DNA of 64,000 bases from Clostridium neonatale (GCF_001458595.1 NZ_LN890328.1:2327854-2391853), one strand, 5' to 3'; shown: positions 17,044-26,596, counted from the stretch's first letter. The notes: a model not told the origin generated them from the letters alone. Program-made: numbers and translations.

Positions 17044-18444
17044 ATGATTTTTTTTAATAATTTTATAGGAAAAGTAAATGATTTTTTATGGACATATGTT
17101 TTAATTGCTCCTTTAATAATTCTAGGAATATATTTTACATATAAAACCAAATTCGTACAATTTAGATTTTTTAAAGAAATGTTCATATTACTCGGAGATG
17201 GATTCAATTCATCTAGAGATAAAAACTCTATTTCATCTTTCCAGGCATTTTGTATTAGTACTGCTTCAAGAGTAGGTACTGGAAACCTAGCTGGTATTGC
17301 AATTGCTATTTCAGTTGGTGGACCAGGTGCAATATTTTGGATGTGGCTTATTGCCTTAATTGGATCTGCTTCAAGTTTTGTTGAATCAACCCTTGCGCAG
17401 ATATATAAAGAAAAAGATAAAGAAGGTAACTTCATAGGCGGGCCTGCATATTACATGGAAAAAGCATTAGGTCAAAGATGGATGGGTGTAACATTTTCTA
17501 TTTTAATTACTATATGTTTTGGATTAGTATTCAATTCTGTTCAATCAAATACTATTTCAATAGCTATGAATGAAGCTTTTGGAACAAGTAAATTGCTAAT
17601 TGGAATTTTATTAACTGCTATTACATTATTTATAGTATTTGGTGGAATAAAAAGAATAGCTAAAGTGTCTGAAATAATTGTTCCAATAATGGCAACAGCA
17701 TACATACTTATATCGTTATTTGTAGTATTTAAAAATATAACTGCTGTTCCTTCAGTAATAAAGTTAATCTTTACAAGTGCATTTAATCTTGAATCAATAT
17801 TAGGTGGTACTACTGGTGCTCTTATTATCGGAATAAAAAGAGGTTTATTCTCAAATGAAGCAGGAATGGGAAGTGCTCCTAATGCTGCTGCTACAGCAGA
17901 TGTTTCTCATCCCGTTAAACAAGGTTTAATTCAAACATTAGGTGTTTTTACTGATACAATCTTAATTTGTAGTTGTACTGCCTTTATTATATTACTTTCA
18001 GGAATAGATTACTCAGATAAAGGTCTTACAGGTATTCAATTAACTCAAAATGCTTTAAGCTCACAAATAGGTGAACTTGGTAGTATATTCATAGCCATAT
18101 GTGTTCTACTTTTTGCTTTTAGTTCAATTGTTGGTAACTACTATTACGGAGAATCTAATATTGAATTCCTATCTGAAAAAAAGATCTATCTTATCATATA
18201 TAGGCTTTTTGTCGCTGGAATGGTTTTATTTGGTTCTGTAGCAAGCTTACAAATAGTTTGGGATTTAGCCGATGTCTTTATGGCTTTAATGGCAATAATC
18301 AATCTTATTGCAATAATTCTTCTTGGTAAGTTTGCATTTAAAGCTTTAGATGATTACACTAAACAAAAAAAATCTGGAATATCTGATCCAGTTTTTAAAT
18401 CATCATCTATTCCAGAATTAAAAAATGCAGATGAATGGAAATAA
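17044..18444 (+). CDS. Alanine/glycine:cation symporter (AGCS family)
   Basis: Polytopic membrane carrier of 466 residues that couples amino-acid uptake (alanine or glycine in characterised members) to sodium or proton flow. The family motifs are 'ASRVGTGNLAGIAIAISVGG' near residue 75, 'GGPAYYMEKALG', and 'KRGLFSNEAGMGSAPNAAAT' near residue 275. About ten to eleven membrane segments are apparent. GGAGG lies eight bases before the ATG. No riboswitch precedes this copy, unlike the second family member at 25157-26596, so substrates or control probably differ. Confidence 0.9.
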   Translation: MIFFNNFIGKVNDFLWTYVLIAPLIILGIYFTYKTKFVQFRFFKEMFILLGDGFNSSRDKNSISSFQAFCISTASRVGTGNLAGIAIAISVGGPGAIFWMWLIALIGSASSFVESTLAQIYKEKDKEGNFIGGPAYYMEKALGQRWMGVTFSILITICFGLVFNSVQSNTISIAMNEAFGTSKLLIGILLTAITLFIVFGGIKRIAKVSEIIVPIMATAYILISLFVVFKNITAVPSVIKLIFTSAFNLESILGGTTGALIIGIKRGLFSNEAGMGSAPNAAATADVSHPVKQGLIQTLGVFTDTILICSCTAFIILLSGIDYSDKGLTGIQLTQNALSSQIGELGSIFIAICVLLFAFSSIVGNYYYGESNIEFLSEKKIYLIIYRLFVAGMVLFGSVASLQIVWDLADVFMALMAIINLIAIILLGKFAFKALDDYTKQKKSGISDPVFKSSSIPELKNADEWK

Positions 18445-18456
18445 GTTTTTTATAGT

Positions 18457-18496
18457 AAAAATACAGGTATATATTTTTGTGTATACCTGTATTTTT
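18457..18496. terminator. Terminator between the symporter and the PepSY-like gene
   Basis: A 15-bp stem (18457-18471 with 18482-18496), core ATACAGGTATA, with T-run on the plus strand and A-run on the other side, so it may serve both convergent genes. Confidence 0.85.
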
Positions 18497-18516
18497 ATTA
18501 TTTTAATAAAATACTA

Positions 18517-19377
18517 TTATTGAGTTTTAACTTTTTTTTCTGTCCCATCTTTTAATGAATTAACTATACTTCCATCTTCTGAGCTTATAAATATCTTCCA
18601 TCTTATTTCATTAGAATCAATATCTTTTCCTGTAATAATCACCATATAGCATAACTCAGATATTGTTCCTACTTTTTCTTCAATTTTATTATCTGCATAA
18701 ACTAGGGATGTCCCAGCTTGAACAACTCCGTCATTATTATATTTCAAAAAAAATGCTTTTCCATACTCTTCAGCTTCTTTTTCTGAAATATTTATTTTAG
18801 CTTCTTTGCATTCTCTTTGCATTGTAGAGTTGGAATAACCATCTAGCATTCCATTTTGTTTATCTATATTTAATTTAATTTCATCGAAATAAAATGGATA
18901 TCCGTCTTTTGCCCTTGTATATATAAATGAATAATATGGTAAATTGTTTTCATCATTATTTAATTGAATTGACTTCAGTACTATATCTTCACTATATATA
19001 TTGGTTAAATATTTTTTTGATAATTTTTTTGCTTCATCTAATTCTATTTTAATTTCGTTTGCTTTTGGTATATCTTTTTTTATAAATCCTATTACATTAT
19101 TATTTTTGTCTAGATCCAAAGCATACTCTTCACTAACAACACTCTTTTCTACCAAATCATTTTGACTAGTAATTCTATTGTCTCTTTTATATTTTGCATC
19201 GTTTACTTTTATCTTTACATCAATGGCATTAATAGATTGCAATTTACTTATAAAATTTTTACATGACTTAATATCCTCAGCTCCTGGTCCAACATACTTA
19301 TAAGCTATTAATACAGTAATTAGTATAAGAAACAATAAAAAAACACTACTAAGAATGGTAACTTTTTTAAACTTCAT
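18517..19377 (-). CDS. Membrane-anchored protein with PepSY-like repeats
   Basis: 286 residues, not identified by name. A single hydrophobic segment at residues 8-28 anchors or exports it. The remainder is polar and Lys/Glu-rich. Two stretches resemble PepSY/YPEB-type repeats: 'ELDEAKKLSKKYL' near residue 115 and 'ISEKEAEEYGKAFF' near residue 200, each followed by strands of the form 'YSFIYTRAKDGYPFYFDEI' or 'RWKIFISSEDGSIV'. Such domains are found on extracytoplasmic proteins, some of which inhibit peptidases. It faces away from the HTH-cupin regulator gene and ends against the symporter terminator. GAGGAG precedes the ATG. Confidence 0.7.
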   Translation of the reverse strand: MKFKKVTILSSVFLLFLILITVLIAYKYVGPGAEDIKSCKNFISKLQSINAIDVKIKVNDAKYKRDNRITSQNDLVEKSVVSEEYALDLDKNNNVIGFIKKDIPKANEIKIELDEAKKLSKKYLTNIYSEDIVLKSIQLNNDENNLPYYSFIYTRAKDGYPFYFDEIKLNIDKQNGMLDGYSNSTMQRECKEAKINISEKEAEEYGKAFFLKYNNDGVVQAGTSLVYADNKIEEKVGTISELCYMVIITGKDIDSNEIRWKIFISSEDGSIVNSLKDGTEKKVKTQ

Positions 19378-19518
19378 AATGTACTCCTCTCAGAATTACT
19401 ATGGACATAGTTAAATTATATCATATTATTATTTATGTTGAATATCCCACTGGTTTTATTTGCTTATAAATAGTTTAATTACTTTTCATTTTAAAAATCA
19501 AGTTTTTTTAAAAAAATA

Positions 19519-19547
19519 TTGATTTTTAAATATAAAGTCTATATAAT
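19519..19547 (+). promoter_or_regulatory. Likely promoter of the regulator-potABCD operon
   Basis: TTGATT (19519-19524), 17 bases, TATAAT (19542-19547). Just downstream a direct repeat TGTTTAGTAA occurs twice, beginning near 19553 and 19572, which could be an operator for the adjacent regulator. Confidence 0.6.
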
Positions 19548-19618
19548 ATGTTTGTTTAGTAATCTTAAACTTAATGTTTAGTAAAAGTTATAATATAGAT
19601 GATTTAGTAGGTGAAATT

Positions 19619-20158
19619 ATGCAAATTGGAGAGAAAATTCGTATCTTGAGAATGGAAAAACAATTAACTCAAGAAGAACTTGCAAATCGATGTGAATTAT
19701 CCAAGGGATTTATATCACAAGTAGAAAATGATTTAACCTCACCATCAATTGCTACTTTAATAGATATACTTGAAATCCTTGGAACAAACTTACCGGACTT
19801 TTTTAGTGATACAAAAGAAGAAAAAGTTACATACTCTAAAGATGATATGTTTGAAACTGAAGACAGTGAACTTAAGTACTCTTTAAAATGGTTAATCCCA
19901 AATGCACAAAAGAATGCAATGGAACCAATCATGATAACTATTGAAGCAGGTGGTCAGTACATTGAGGAAGAACCACATGAAGGTGAAGAATTTGGCTATG
20001 TTTTATCTGGTTCAATAACGCTTCACTTAGGTAAAAAGAAATATAAAGTAAAAAAAGGTGAGAGCTTCTACTACAAAGCTAAAGTTACGCACTATATTTC
20101 TAACAATAGTAAAGTACCTGCTAAGGTAATTTGGATTAGTACTCCACCATCATTTTAA
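19619..20158 (+). CDS. HTH-cupin regulator of the pot operon (PuuR-like)
   Basis: 179 residues. An XRE-type helix-turn-helix (residues ~8-60; 'LTQEELANRCELSKGFISQVEN') is joined to a C-terminal cupin ('EPHEGEEFGYVLSGSITLHL'), the layout of PuuR-type regulators. Placed directly ahead of potABCD, it most likely senses polyamine and represses its own operon. The ATG at 19619 is chosen because AGGTGA stands five bases upstream; an ATG at 19574 is in frame but has no ribosome binding site and lies inside the putative operator repeat. It is separated from potA by 21 bases. Confidence 0.85.
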   Translation: MQIGEKIRILRMEKQLTQEELANRCELSKGFISQVENDLTSPSIATLIDILEILGTNLPDFFSDTKEEKVTYSKDDMFETEDSELKYSLKWLIPNAQKNAMEPIMITIEAGGQYIEEEPHEGEEFGYVLSGSITLHLGKKKYKVKKGESFYYKAKVTHYISNNSKVPAKVIWISTPPSF

Positions 20159-20179
20159 TTTTTAGAAAGAGGTGTTCTT

Positions 20180-21229
20180 GTGAGCGAAAATATTTTAGAA
20201 CTAAAAAACCTTAACAAATCTTATGGTGAACAAAAAGTATTAGATAATTTATCTTTAAATATAAAAAAGAATGAATTTTTAACATTACTTGGACCAAGTG
20301 GATGTGGTAAAACAACTACCCTTAAAATAATTGCTGGATTTGAAAATGCAGATTCTGGAGAGCTAATATTTAAGAACAATGATATTTCAACATTGCCTCC
20401 ATACAAAAGAAAAGTGAATACTGTATTTCAAAAATATGCATTATTTCCTCATATGAATATATTTGATAATATTGCTTTCGGACTAAAGCTTAAGAAGCTT
20501 CCAAAAGATGAAATAAAAAATAAAGTAGAAGAAATGCTTTCTTTAGTTGCTCTAAAGGGATTTGAAAAAAGAAGTGTTGATTCATTAAGTGGTGGCCAAC
20601 AGCAAAGAGTTGCTATAGCAAGAGCATTAATTAACAAACCTGAAATACTACTTCTTGATGAACCTCTAGGTGCATTGGATTTGAAGCTTAGAAAAGAAAT
20701 GCAAATTGAATTAAAAAAAATTCAACAAGAAGTTGGAATAACATTTGTTTTTGTAACACATGATCAAGAAGAAGCTCTTACAATGTCAGATACTATTATA
20801 GTTATGAATAAAGGAATTATTCAACAAATGGGAACACCACAGGACATTTATAATGAACCTGCTAATGCTTTTGTTGCAGATTTTATTGGTGAAAGTAATA
20901 TACTTAACGGAACTATGATAGATAATTTTAAAGTAGAATTTTGTAATAAAACTTTTGAATGTGTTGATGAAGGCTTTGAAAAAATGGAGCCTATTGATGT
21001 GGTTATAAGACCTGAAGATATAAAAATGGTAGATGCTGATAATGGAATGCTTAAAGGAACTGTAACTTCTCAAATCTTCAAAGGAGTTCACTATGAAATG
21101 ATTGTTTCAACTGAAGAATTTGATTTTATACTTCATAATACTAAATGCGCTGAAGTAGGCAGTATCATAGGTCTTGATATTTATCCTGAAGACATTCATA
21201 TTATGAGAAAGAGTGGGCAAAATGAATAA
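20180..21229 (+). CDS. potA: Spermidine/putrescine ABC transporter ATPase
   Basis: 349 residues. ABC ATPase with Walker A 'GPSGCGKTT', Q-loop, signature 'LSGGQQQRVAIARAL', Walker B 'LLLDEPLGALD' and the H-loop 'THDQEEA', followed by a C-terminal TOBE/regulatory domain. It energises polyamine import together with PotB and PotC. GTG start at 20180 with AGAGGTG upstream. Its stop codon overlaps the start of potB by eight bases, indicating translational coupling. Confidence 0.93.
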   Translation: MSENILELKNLNKSYGEQKVLDNLSLNIKKNEFLTLLGPSGCGKTTTLKIIAGFENADSGELIFKNNDISTLPPYKRKVNTVFQKYALFPHMNIFDNIAFGLKLKKLPKDEIKNKVEEMLSLVALKGFEKRSVDSLSGGQQQRVAIARALINKPEILLLDEPLGALDLKLRKEMQIELKKIQQEVGITFVFVTHDQEEALTMSDTIIVMNKGIIQQMGTPQDIYNEPANAFVADFIGESNILNGTMIDNFKVEFCNKTFECVDEGFEKMEPIDVVIRPEDIKMVDADNGMLKGTVTSQIFKGVHYEMIVSTEEFDFILHNTKCAEVGSIIGLDIYPEDIHIMRKSGQNE

Positions 21230-22064
21230 GAAAAAAACTTCATTAATTGCTTATCCTTATTTTGTTTGGAGCGCATTATTTATAGTAATTCCATTAATCA
21301 TAGTTTTATTTTTCAGCTTTACAAAAGAAACTTCTTCAGGATATGCATTTTCATTAGAAAACTATACTAGATTGTTATCTCCTCAATATTTTAGTGTATT
21401 TAAGAGATCAATATGGCTAGCTTTTATATCTACTATAGCTTGCTTAATAATAGGATATCCTATAGCATACATAATTTCTCAAATGAAATCTAGTACTAGA
21501 AATCTTTTAATAATGTTATTTATTCTTCCAATGTGGATGAATTTTTTGCTTAGAACTTATGCTTGGTTACCTATCTTAGGAAAAACAGGTATTATAAATA
21601 CGCTACTTAGGAAGATTGGAGTTGCACCAATTCAATTTTTATATAATGATGGTGCAGTGCTACTCGGAATGGTTTACAATTTTCTACCTTTCATGGTATT
21701 ACCATTATATACTATATTAATTAAAATGGATAAAGATTTAATTAATGCTGCTGCTGATCTGGGTGCCAATAAGTTTAAAGTATTTATGAAAATTATACTG
21801 CCATTAAGCGTTCCTGGAATCTTCTCAGGTATCACAATGGTATTTATGCCTGCCGTTTCTACATTTGTAATTTCTAGATTACTTGGCGGCGGACAATATA
21901 TGTTAGTCGGAAATTTAATTGAACAACAATACACAACAATGGGAGACTGGAATTTTGGTTCTGCTATTTCAATATTTATGATGATTATAATTCTAATATT
22001 TATGGCTATAACCTCAAAATTTGACAGCAGTGACAGTAAGGAAGGCGGTGGACAATTATGGTAG
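21222..22064 (+). CDS. potB: Spermidine/putrescine ABC transporter permease
   Basis: About 280 residues with six membrane segments and the EAA-type loop 'INAAADLGANKFKVFMKIILP' region near residue 180 that contacts PotA. The ATG at 21222 has GAAAGAGTGG ahead of it; a GTG nine bases upstream is in frame and cannot be excluded. It overlaps potA upstream and potC downstream by a few bases. Confidence 0.92.
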   Translation: MNKKKTSLIAYPYFVWSALFIVIPLIIVLFFSFTKETSSGYAFSLENYTRLLSPQYFSVFKRSIWLAFISTIACLIIGYPIAYIISQMKSSTRNLLIMLFILPMWMNFLLRTYAWLPILGKTGIINTLLRKIGVAPIQFLYNDGAVLLGMVYNFLPFMVLPLYTILIKMDKDLINAAADLGANKFKVFMKIILPLSVPGIFSGITMVFMPAVSTFVISRLLGGGQYMLVGNLIEQQYTTMGDWNFGSAISIFMMIIILIFMAITSKFDSSDSKEGGGQLW

Positions 22065-22840
22065 CTAAATTAGAGCTATTTATAAAAAGATTTTATTTAA
22101 TTATCATTTTTTTGTTCTTATACACACCTATCTTTACGCTCATGGTATTTTCATTTAATGAATCTAAAACTATGGGTAAATGGACAGGATTCACTTTTAA
22201 ATGGTATTTAGAATTATTTAATAATAACAGACTTATGTCTGCACTTTATTATACTATACTAATTGCTTTATTAGCTTCAGTAATATCAACTATAGTTGGA
22301 ACAATAGCAGCAATAGCTATATCTAAAATGGGTGGCAAATTAAAAGCATTAATTTTAAATATTAACTATCTGCCTGTTTTAAATCCAGATATAGTAACTG
22401 GTATTGCTCTTATGAGTTTGTTTATATTTTTAAAGTTTGATTTTGGATTCACTACAATGCTGCTTGCACATATAACATTTGATATACCATATGTTATTTT
22501 ATCTGTATTGCCAAAATTAAAGCAATTACCTGAAAACACGTTAGAGGCTGCAGCTGATCTTGGTGCTACTCCAATATATGCTATAAGAAAAGTAGTTATT
22601 CCTCAAATAAAACCTGGAATATTTGCTGGATTTTTAATGGCTTTTACAATGTCAATTGATGACTTTGTAATTAGTTTCTTTACTACTGGACCTGGAGTAA
22701 CAAACTTATCTATTGAAATATATTCAATGGCTAGAAGGGGCATAAAACCAGAAATTAATGCACTTTCTACATTAATGTTTATTACCGTATTAGCTTTATT
22801 AATAATTGTTAATAAAAAACAAAGTTTAACTGAAAAATAA
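22058..22840 (+). CDS. potC: Spermidine/putrescine ABC transporter permease
   Basis: 260 residues, six membrane segments, with the EAA loop 'LEAAADLGATPIYAIRKVV' near residue 165. It forms the import channel with PotB. Starts within the last codons of potB (7-base overlap) and is followed after 23 bases by the binding-protein gene. Confidence 0.92.
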   Translation: MVAKLELFIKRFYLIIIFLFLYTPIFTLMVFSFNESKTMGKWTGFTFKWYLELFNNNRLMSALYYTILIALLASVISTIVGTIAAIAISKMGGKLKALILNINYLPVLNPDIVTGIALMSLFIFLKFDFGFTTMLLAHITFDIPYVILSVLPKLKQLPENTLEAAADLGATPIYAIRKVVIPQIKPGIFAGFLMAFTMSIDDFVISFFTTGPGVTNLSIEIYSMARRGIKPEINALSTLMFITVLALLIIVNKKQSLTEK

Positions 22841-22863
22841 TTAATATATAAGAGGTGATAGTT

Positions 22864-23919
22864 TTGAAAAAATTCAAGCTTTTAGGCGCATTAGCTTTAT
22901 CTTCACTAATATCTATAGGACTTTTATCTGGATGTGGAAGTTCAAACAATACTGCTGATAATGGAACTGTATATTTCTATAACTGTGGAGATTATATCGA
23001 TGAAGATTTATTGGCTAAATTCACCAAAGAAACCGGGATAAAAGTAGATTATTCTACTTACGATACTAATGAAATCATGTATCAAAAATTAAAAAGTACT
23101 CCTGGAAGTTATGATTTAGTCATTCCATCAGATTATATGATTGAAAAAATGATTAAAGAAGATATGGTTGAAAAATTAGATTTTAATAATATACCCAATT
23201 ATGAATATATAGATGATACGTATAAAAACTTATCATATGACCCTAATAATGAATATTCTGTACCTTACATGTGGGGAACAATAGGAATAATTTATGATCC
23301 TGCTGTAGTAACCGAGCCTGTTACTAGCTGGGATATTTTATGGAATACTAAATATAGTGGAAAGCAAGTAATTATGTTTGATTCTATGCGAGATACCATA
23401 GCTATAGGGTTGGATAAATTAGGATATTCTATAAATAGTACTAATCCAGATGAAATAGCTGCCGCTACAGATGAATTGGTTAAACAAAAACAAACTATGG
23501 ATCCACTTTATTATGTTGATGAAGTTAAAGATAAGATGATTAATGGAGAAGCTGCTTTAGCTACTGTTTGGTCTGGAGATGCTGCATATATTATGTCTGA
23601 AAATCCAGAGCTTAAATATGTAATTCCAGAAGAAGGATCAAATAAGTGGTTTGATGCGATGGTAATACCTAAAGGTTCTAAAAACAAGGAAAATGCTGAA
23701 AAGCTAATTAATTTTTTAACTGATCCAGAAAATTCAAAACAAAATGTTGATTATATTGGTTATTCAACTCCAAATAAAGCTACCTATGAGATGTTAGATG
23801 ATGAAGTTAAAAAATCTTATCCATCTAAAGATGTTCTTGATAAATGTGAAATATTCGTTGATTTAGGTGATAATCTAAAATTATATGATGATGCATGGAT
23901 GAATATAAAAACTAAATAA
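22864..23919 (+). CDS. potD: Spermidine/putrescine-binding lipoprotein
   Basis: About 351 residues. A lipoprotein signal ends in the lipobox 'LLSGC', so the mature protein is lipid-anchored outside the membrane and delivers polyamine to PotBC. Conserved PotD features are 'FYNCGDYIDEDLLAKF' at the mature N-terminus and 'VPYMWGTIGIIYD' near residue 135. The TTG at 22864 is favoured because the GTG at 22855 lies inside the AGAGGTGA ribosome binding site. Last gene of the operon, followed by a strong hairpin. Confidence 0.92.
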   Translation: MKKFKLLGALALSSLISIGLLSGCGSSNNTADNGTVYFYNCGDYIDEDLLAKFTKETGIKVDYSTYDTNEIMYQKLKSTPGSYDLVIPSDYMIEKMIKEDMVEKLDFNNIPNYEYIDDTYKNLSYDPNNEYSVPYMWGTIGIIYDPAVVTEPVTSWDILWNTKYSGKQVIMFDSMRDTIAIGLDKLGYSINSTNPDEIAAATDELVKQKQTMDPLYYVDEVKDKMINGEAALATVWSGDAAYIMSENPELKYVIPEEGSNKWFDAMVIPKGSKNKENAEKLINFLTDPENSKQNVDYIGYSTPNKATYEMLDDEVKKSYPSKDVLDKCEIFVDLGDNLKLYDDAWMNIKTK

Positions 23920-23933
23920 CTAACTTATAAATG

Positions 23934-23968
23934 ATACCCACTATCCGAAAATCTCAAATAGTGGGTAT
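23934..23968. terminator. Terminator between potD and ndk
   Basis: ATACCCACTAT (23934-23944) pairs perfectly with 23958-23968, followed by a T-rich tail; it lies between convergent genes. Confidence 0.85.
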
Positions 23969-23971
23969 TAT

Positions 23972-24379
23972 TTATTTTAATTCTGAAAACCATAAATTGA
24001 TTTCTTCTTCTGCACTTTCTACTGTATCAGATGCATGTACGCAATTTTCTGTTTTACTTCTAGCATATCTATGTCTTATTGTTCCTTCAGCGGCATCATC
24101 TGGACTAGTTGCACCATTTATTGCTCTTACTCTATTTACTGCCTCTTCTCCTATTAATATAATTGCTACTAATGGACTTCTTGTTATAAACGTTATTAAT
24201 TCCTCATAAAAATCTTTACCTTTATGTTGAGAATAATGTTTTTCTGCAATTTCTCTTGTTGCTTTCATCATTTTTAATTCTTTTATCTTTAAACCATTAG
24301 CTTCATAACAACTTATAATATTTCCTATTATATTTCTTTCTACTCCATCAGGCTTAATTAGCACCATAGTTCTTTCCAT
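23972..24379 (-). CDS. ndk: Nucleoside diphosphate kinase
   Basis: Transfers the terminal phosphate from ATP to nucleoside diphosphates. 135 residues, the usual size. The catalytic histidine is H115 in 'NCVHASD'; 'LIKPDGV' at the N-terminus and 'RAINGATSPDDAAEGTIRHR' bind substrate. The ATG at 24379 is used because AGGATGA lies upstream and the protein then begins MERTMVLIKPD as in the family; an ATG 30 bases earlier is in frame. Confidence 0.95.
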   Translation of the reverse strand: MERTMVLIKPDGVERNIIGNIISCYEANGLKIKELKMMKATREIAEKHYSQHKGKDFYEELITFITRSPLVAIILIGEEAVNRVRAINGATSPDDAAEGTIRHRYARSKTENCVHASDTVESAEEEINLWFSELK

Positions 24380-24574
24380 AATAAAGTCATCCTTTCTATA
24401 AACACTCACGTTGAAATTATTCCCTAGTTTACATATATTATACTCAATTTTCAGAAAATTAGAAACACTTTTATATGTATATTATTATTTTTTTTAGAAT
24501 ATGCTATAATTTAAGTATTAATTCATGCTATAAGTTTCAATATATAAATAAATTACTTATACTTAGGAGGATTT

Positions 24575-24847
24575 ATGATTAGATATTCAATAATTGTTGA
24601 TGGTAAAGTTCAAGGTGTAGGATTTAGATATTTCACTCAAATGAAAGCTATGCAGTTTAATTTAACAGGTTTTTGTAAAAATCTATATGATGGTAAAGTA
24701 TCCATAGAAGTTCAAGGCTTAGAGCAAGATATCCTTTCCTTTATTGCTGCTATAAAAAAAGGAAATGGCTTTTGTCGAGTTGATGATTTAGTTTTAGATA
24801 AACTTTCTATTATAGATAATGAAAAAAAATATTCTATCAAATATTAA
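24575..24847 (+). CDS. acyP: Acylphosphatase
   Basis: Small cytosolic enzyme hydrolysing acyl phosphates, 90 residues. The signature 'VQGVGFRYF' supplies the catalytic Arg (R18), and N36 in 'GFCKNLYDG' is the second catalytic residue. GGAGG precedes the ATG. Its stop codon is at the edge of the large palindromic element. Confidence 0.94.
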   Translation: MIRYSIIVDGKVQGVGFRYFTQMKAMQFNLTGFCKNLYDGKVSIEVQGLEQDILSFIAAIKKGNGFCRVDDLVLDKLSIIDNEKKYSIKY

Positions 24848-24856
24848 AACATGTTG

Positions 24857-25157
24857 CATCATAAAATAAATAAAGAGCGTACTGAGTTTAGTGTGAATAA
24901 CCGAAATAAAACTCTTATGTGGTTCTCTGCTTATGTGTAGTATTGCATTAAATATTTTAGCCTTTAAATTCTTTGAAAGAGGCTGAAGGCCGTTCCAAAA
25001 TTGTTTGTCCAACACTTGTTGTCGGAGCAAACTTTTTTGGGAGCAACCTCTTTCATTAGAATTTTTGGCTGAAATATTTACGCAATCGAGCATATCATAT
25101 ATTGAATTTCAGTTGTTATCCACTAAACCATGATTATACGTCCTTTATTTATGTTAT
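24857..25157. repeat. ~300-bp imperfect palindromic element
   Basis: The whole gap between acyP and the next gene folds on itself. Left part 24857-24973 matches the reverse complement of 25040-25157 with small gaps: for example TTGCATTAAATATTTTAGCC (24943-24962) against the complement of 25068-25086, and GTTTAGTG..GATAAC near 24886 and 25128. The centre (24970-25060) is a second long hairpin: GAAAGAGG with CCTCTTTC, TTCCAAAA with TTTTTTGGGA, GTTTGTCC with GGAGCAAAC. No good protein frame. A shortened relative lies at 29440-29580. It may be a MITE-like repeat, a bidirectional terminator, or both. Confidence 0.8.
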
Positions 25158-26596
25158 TATGCAAGGTCATATTCTTTATTACCTAGCTTTTCATTTTCCA
25201 AGCTATTAAAGTAGTCTTCTGTTTCTTTTATAACAACCTTTCTAAGCCCTATAAGTCCAACTAGGTTAGGAAATGCCATGCATCCATTAACTATATCTGC
25301 AATTATAAATATTAATTCCAATGGCAAGAAAGGTCCTATTGCAACAAGTACTATATATATTATTCTATATGGCATTATAGACTTAGTTCCGCATAAATAT
25401 TGCATACACTTTTCACCATAATAGTTCCATCCAAGTATGGTAGTAAATGCAAAGAAAACTAATCCTATATTAACAATGTATTTTCCAATAGTCGCTATAG
25501 GTAAACCAATTTCAAAAGCTGCTGATGTAAGTCCTGCTCCTTCAATTGTTGCTCCAACTTCAAACACACCAGTGCTTCCACTTGTTAATACTATTACAAG
25601 TCCTGTCATTGTACAAATTAGTATTGTATCAAAAAATGTTCCTGTCATAGAAATCAAGCCTTGTCTTGCTGGAAAATTTGTTTTTGCTGCTGCTGCTGCT
25701 ATTGGTGCACTTCCAAGTCCTGATTCATTTGAAAATACCCCTCTTGCAATTCCATTTCTAAGTGCTACAGAAACAGTTACACCTGCAATTGCACCACCTA
25801 CAGCTTTAGGATTAAAAGCACTAGTTATTATTAAACCTAAAGCTTGTGGTATTGCTCTAAAATTACATGCAAGTACTATAACAGCTCCAATAATATATGC
25901 TACTGCCATAAATGGAACTATTGCTTCAGATACTTTTGATATTCTTTTAATTCCACCTAATGTTACTAAAGCTACTAATGCTGTTATGACTACAGCAGTT
26001 GCAATTTTAGGTATATTAAAATTTTGTGCTGCTGCTGCTATTGAATTAACTTGACCAAATGTTCCTATTCCAAAGAAAGCAACTCCAACACCAAACAATG
26101 CAAATAATTTAGCTAACCATTTCATACCTAACCCATTTTGTATATAGTACATAGGTCCACCACACATTTGTCCGTTTTCATCTACTTCTCTATATTTTAT
26201 TGCGAGTACACCTTCTGCATACTTAGTTGCCATTCCAAAGAAAGCCGCAATCCACATCCAAAATAGTGCTCCTGGCCCTCCTGCTTTTACTGCTGTCGCA
26301 ACACCTACTATATTTCCTGTTCCAATTGTTGCTGATAACGCTGTACATAGTGCTCCAAAACTTGATACATCTCCATGTGCATCATCATTTTGAGCTTCTT
26401 CATCTTTTCCAAATACATATTTTAATGCTAACGGTAATTTAAAGACTTGTAATAATTTTAAGCGAAGTGTTAGATATATTCCAGTCCCAACCAAAAGTAT
26501 TAATAAAGGTGGCCCCCATATAATATCATCGATTTTTTGAAATACATTTTGAATTGTAGATGTATTCCCTGCTAATAAGAAATTTGAAAATAACAT
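25157..26596 (-). CDS. AGCS-family amino-acid symporter under glycine riboswitch control
   Basis: 479 residues, about ten membrane segments. AGCS motifs: 'SATIGTGNIVGVATAVKAGG' near residue 85, 'GGPMYYIQNGLG', and 'ARGVFSNESGLGSAPIAAAA' near residue 300. Members carry alanine or glycine with a cation. The tandem glycine riboswitch in its leader makes glycine the likely substrate. The ATG at 26596 follows GGGGGA; an upstream in-frame start would extend into the leader. The stop codon touches the end of the palindromic element. Confidence 0.93.
   Translation of the reverse strand: MLFSNFLLAGNTSTIQNVFQKIDDIIWGPPLLILLVGTGIYLTLRLKLLQVFKLPLALKYVFGKDEEAQNDDAHGDVSSFGALCTALSATIGTGNIVGVATAVKAGGPGALFWMWIAAFFGMATKYAEGVLAIKYREVDENGQMCGGPMYYIQNGLGMKWLAKLFALFGVGVAFFGIGTFGQVNSIAAAAQNFNIPKIATAVVITALVALVTLGGIKRISKVSEAIVPFMAVAYIIGAVIVLACNFRAIPQALGLIITSAFNPKAVGGAIAGVTVSVALRNGIARGVFSNESGLGSAPIAAAAAKTNFPARQGLISMTGTFFDTILICTMTGLVIVLTSGSTGVFEVGATIEGAGLTSAAFEIGLPIATIGKYIVNIGLVFFAFTTILGWNYYGEKCMQYLCGTKSIMPYRIIYIVLVAIGPFLPLELIFIIADIVNGCMAFPNLVGLIGLRKVVIKETEDYFNSLENEKLGNKEYDLA

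Noticed and set aside
16923..17435. 170-codon minus-strand frame across the terminator and the symporter start
   Set aside because: Runs through a strong terminator and over a well-supported gene.
24794..25093. 99-codon minus-strand frame in the palindromic element
   Set aside because: It overlaps acyP, lacks a ribosome binding site and is explained by the palindrome.
25437..26054. 205-codon plus-strand frame inside the glycine-regulated symporter
   Set aside because: Antisense to conserved membrane segments; no ribosome binding site.
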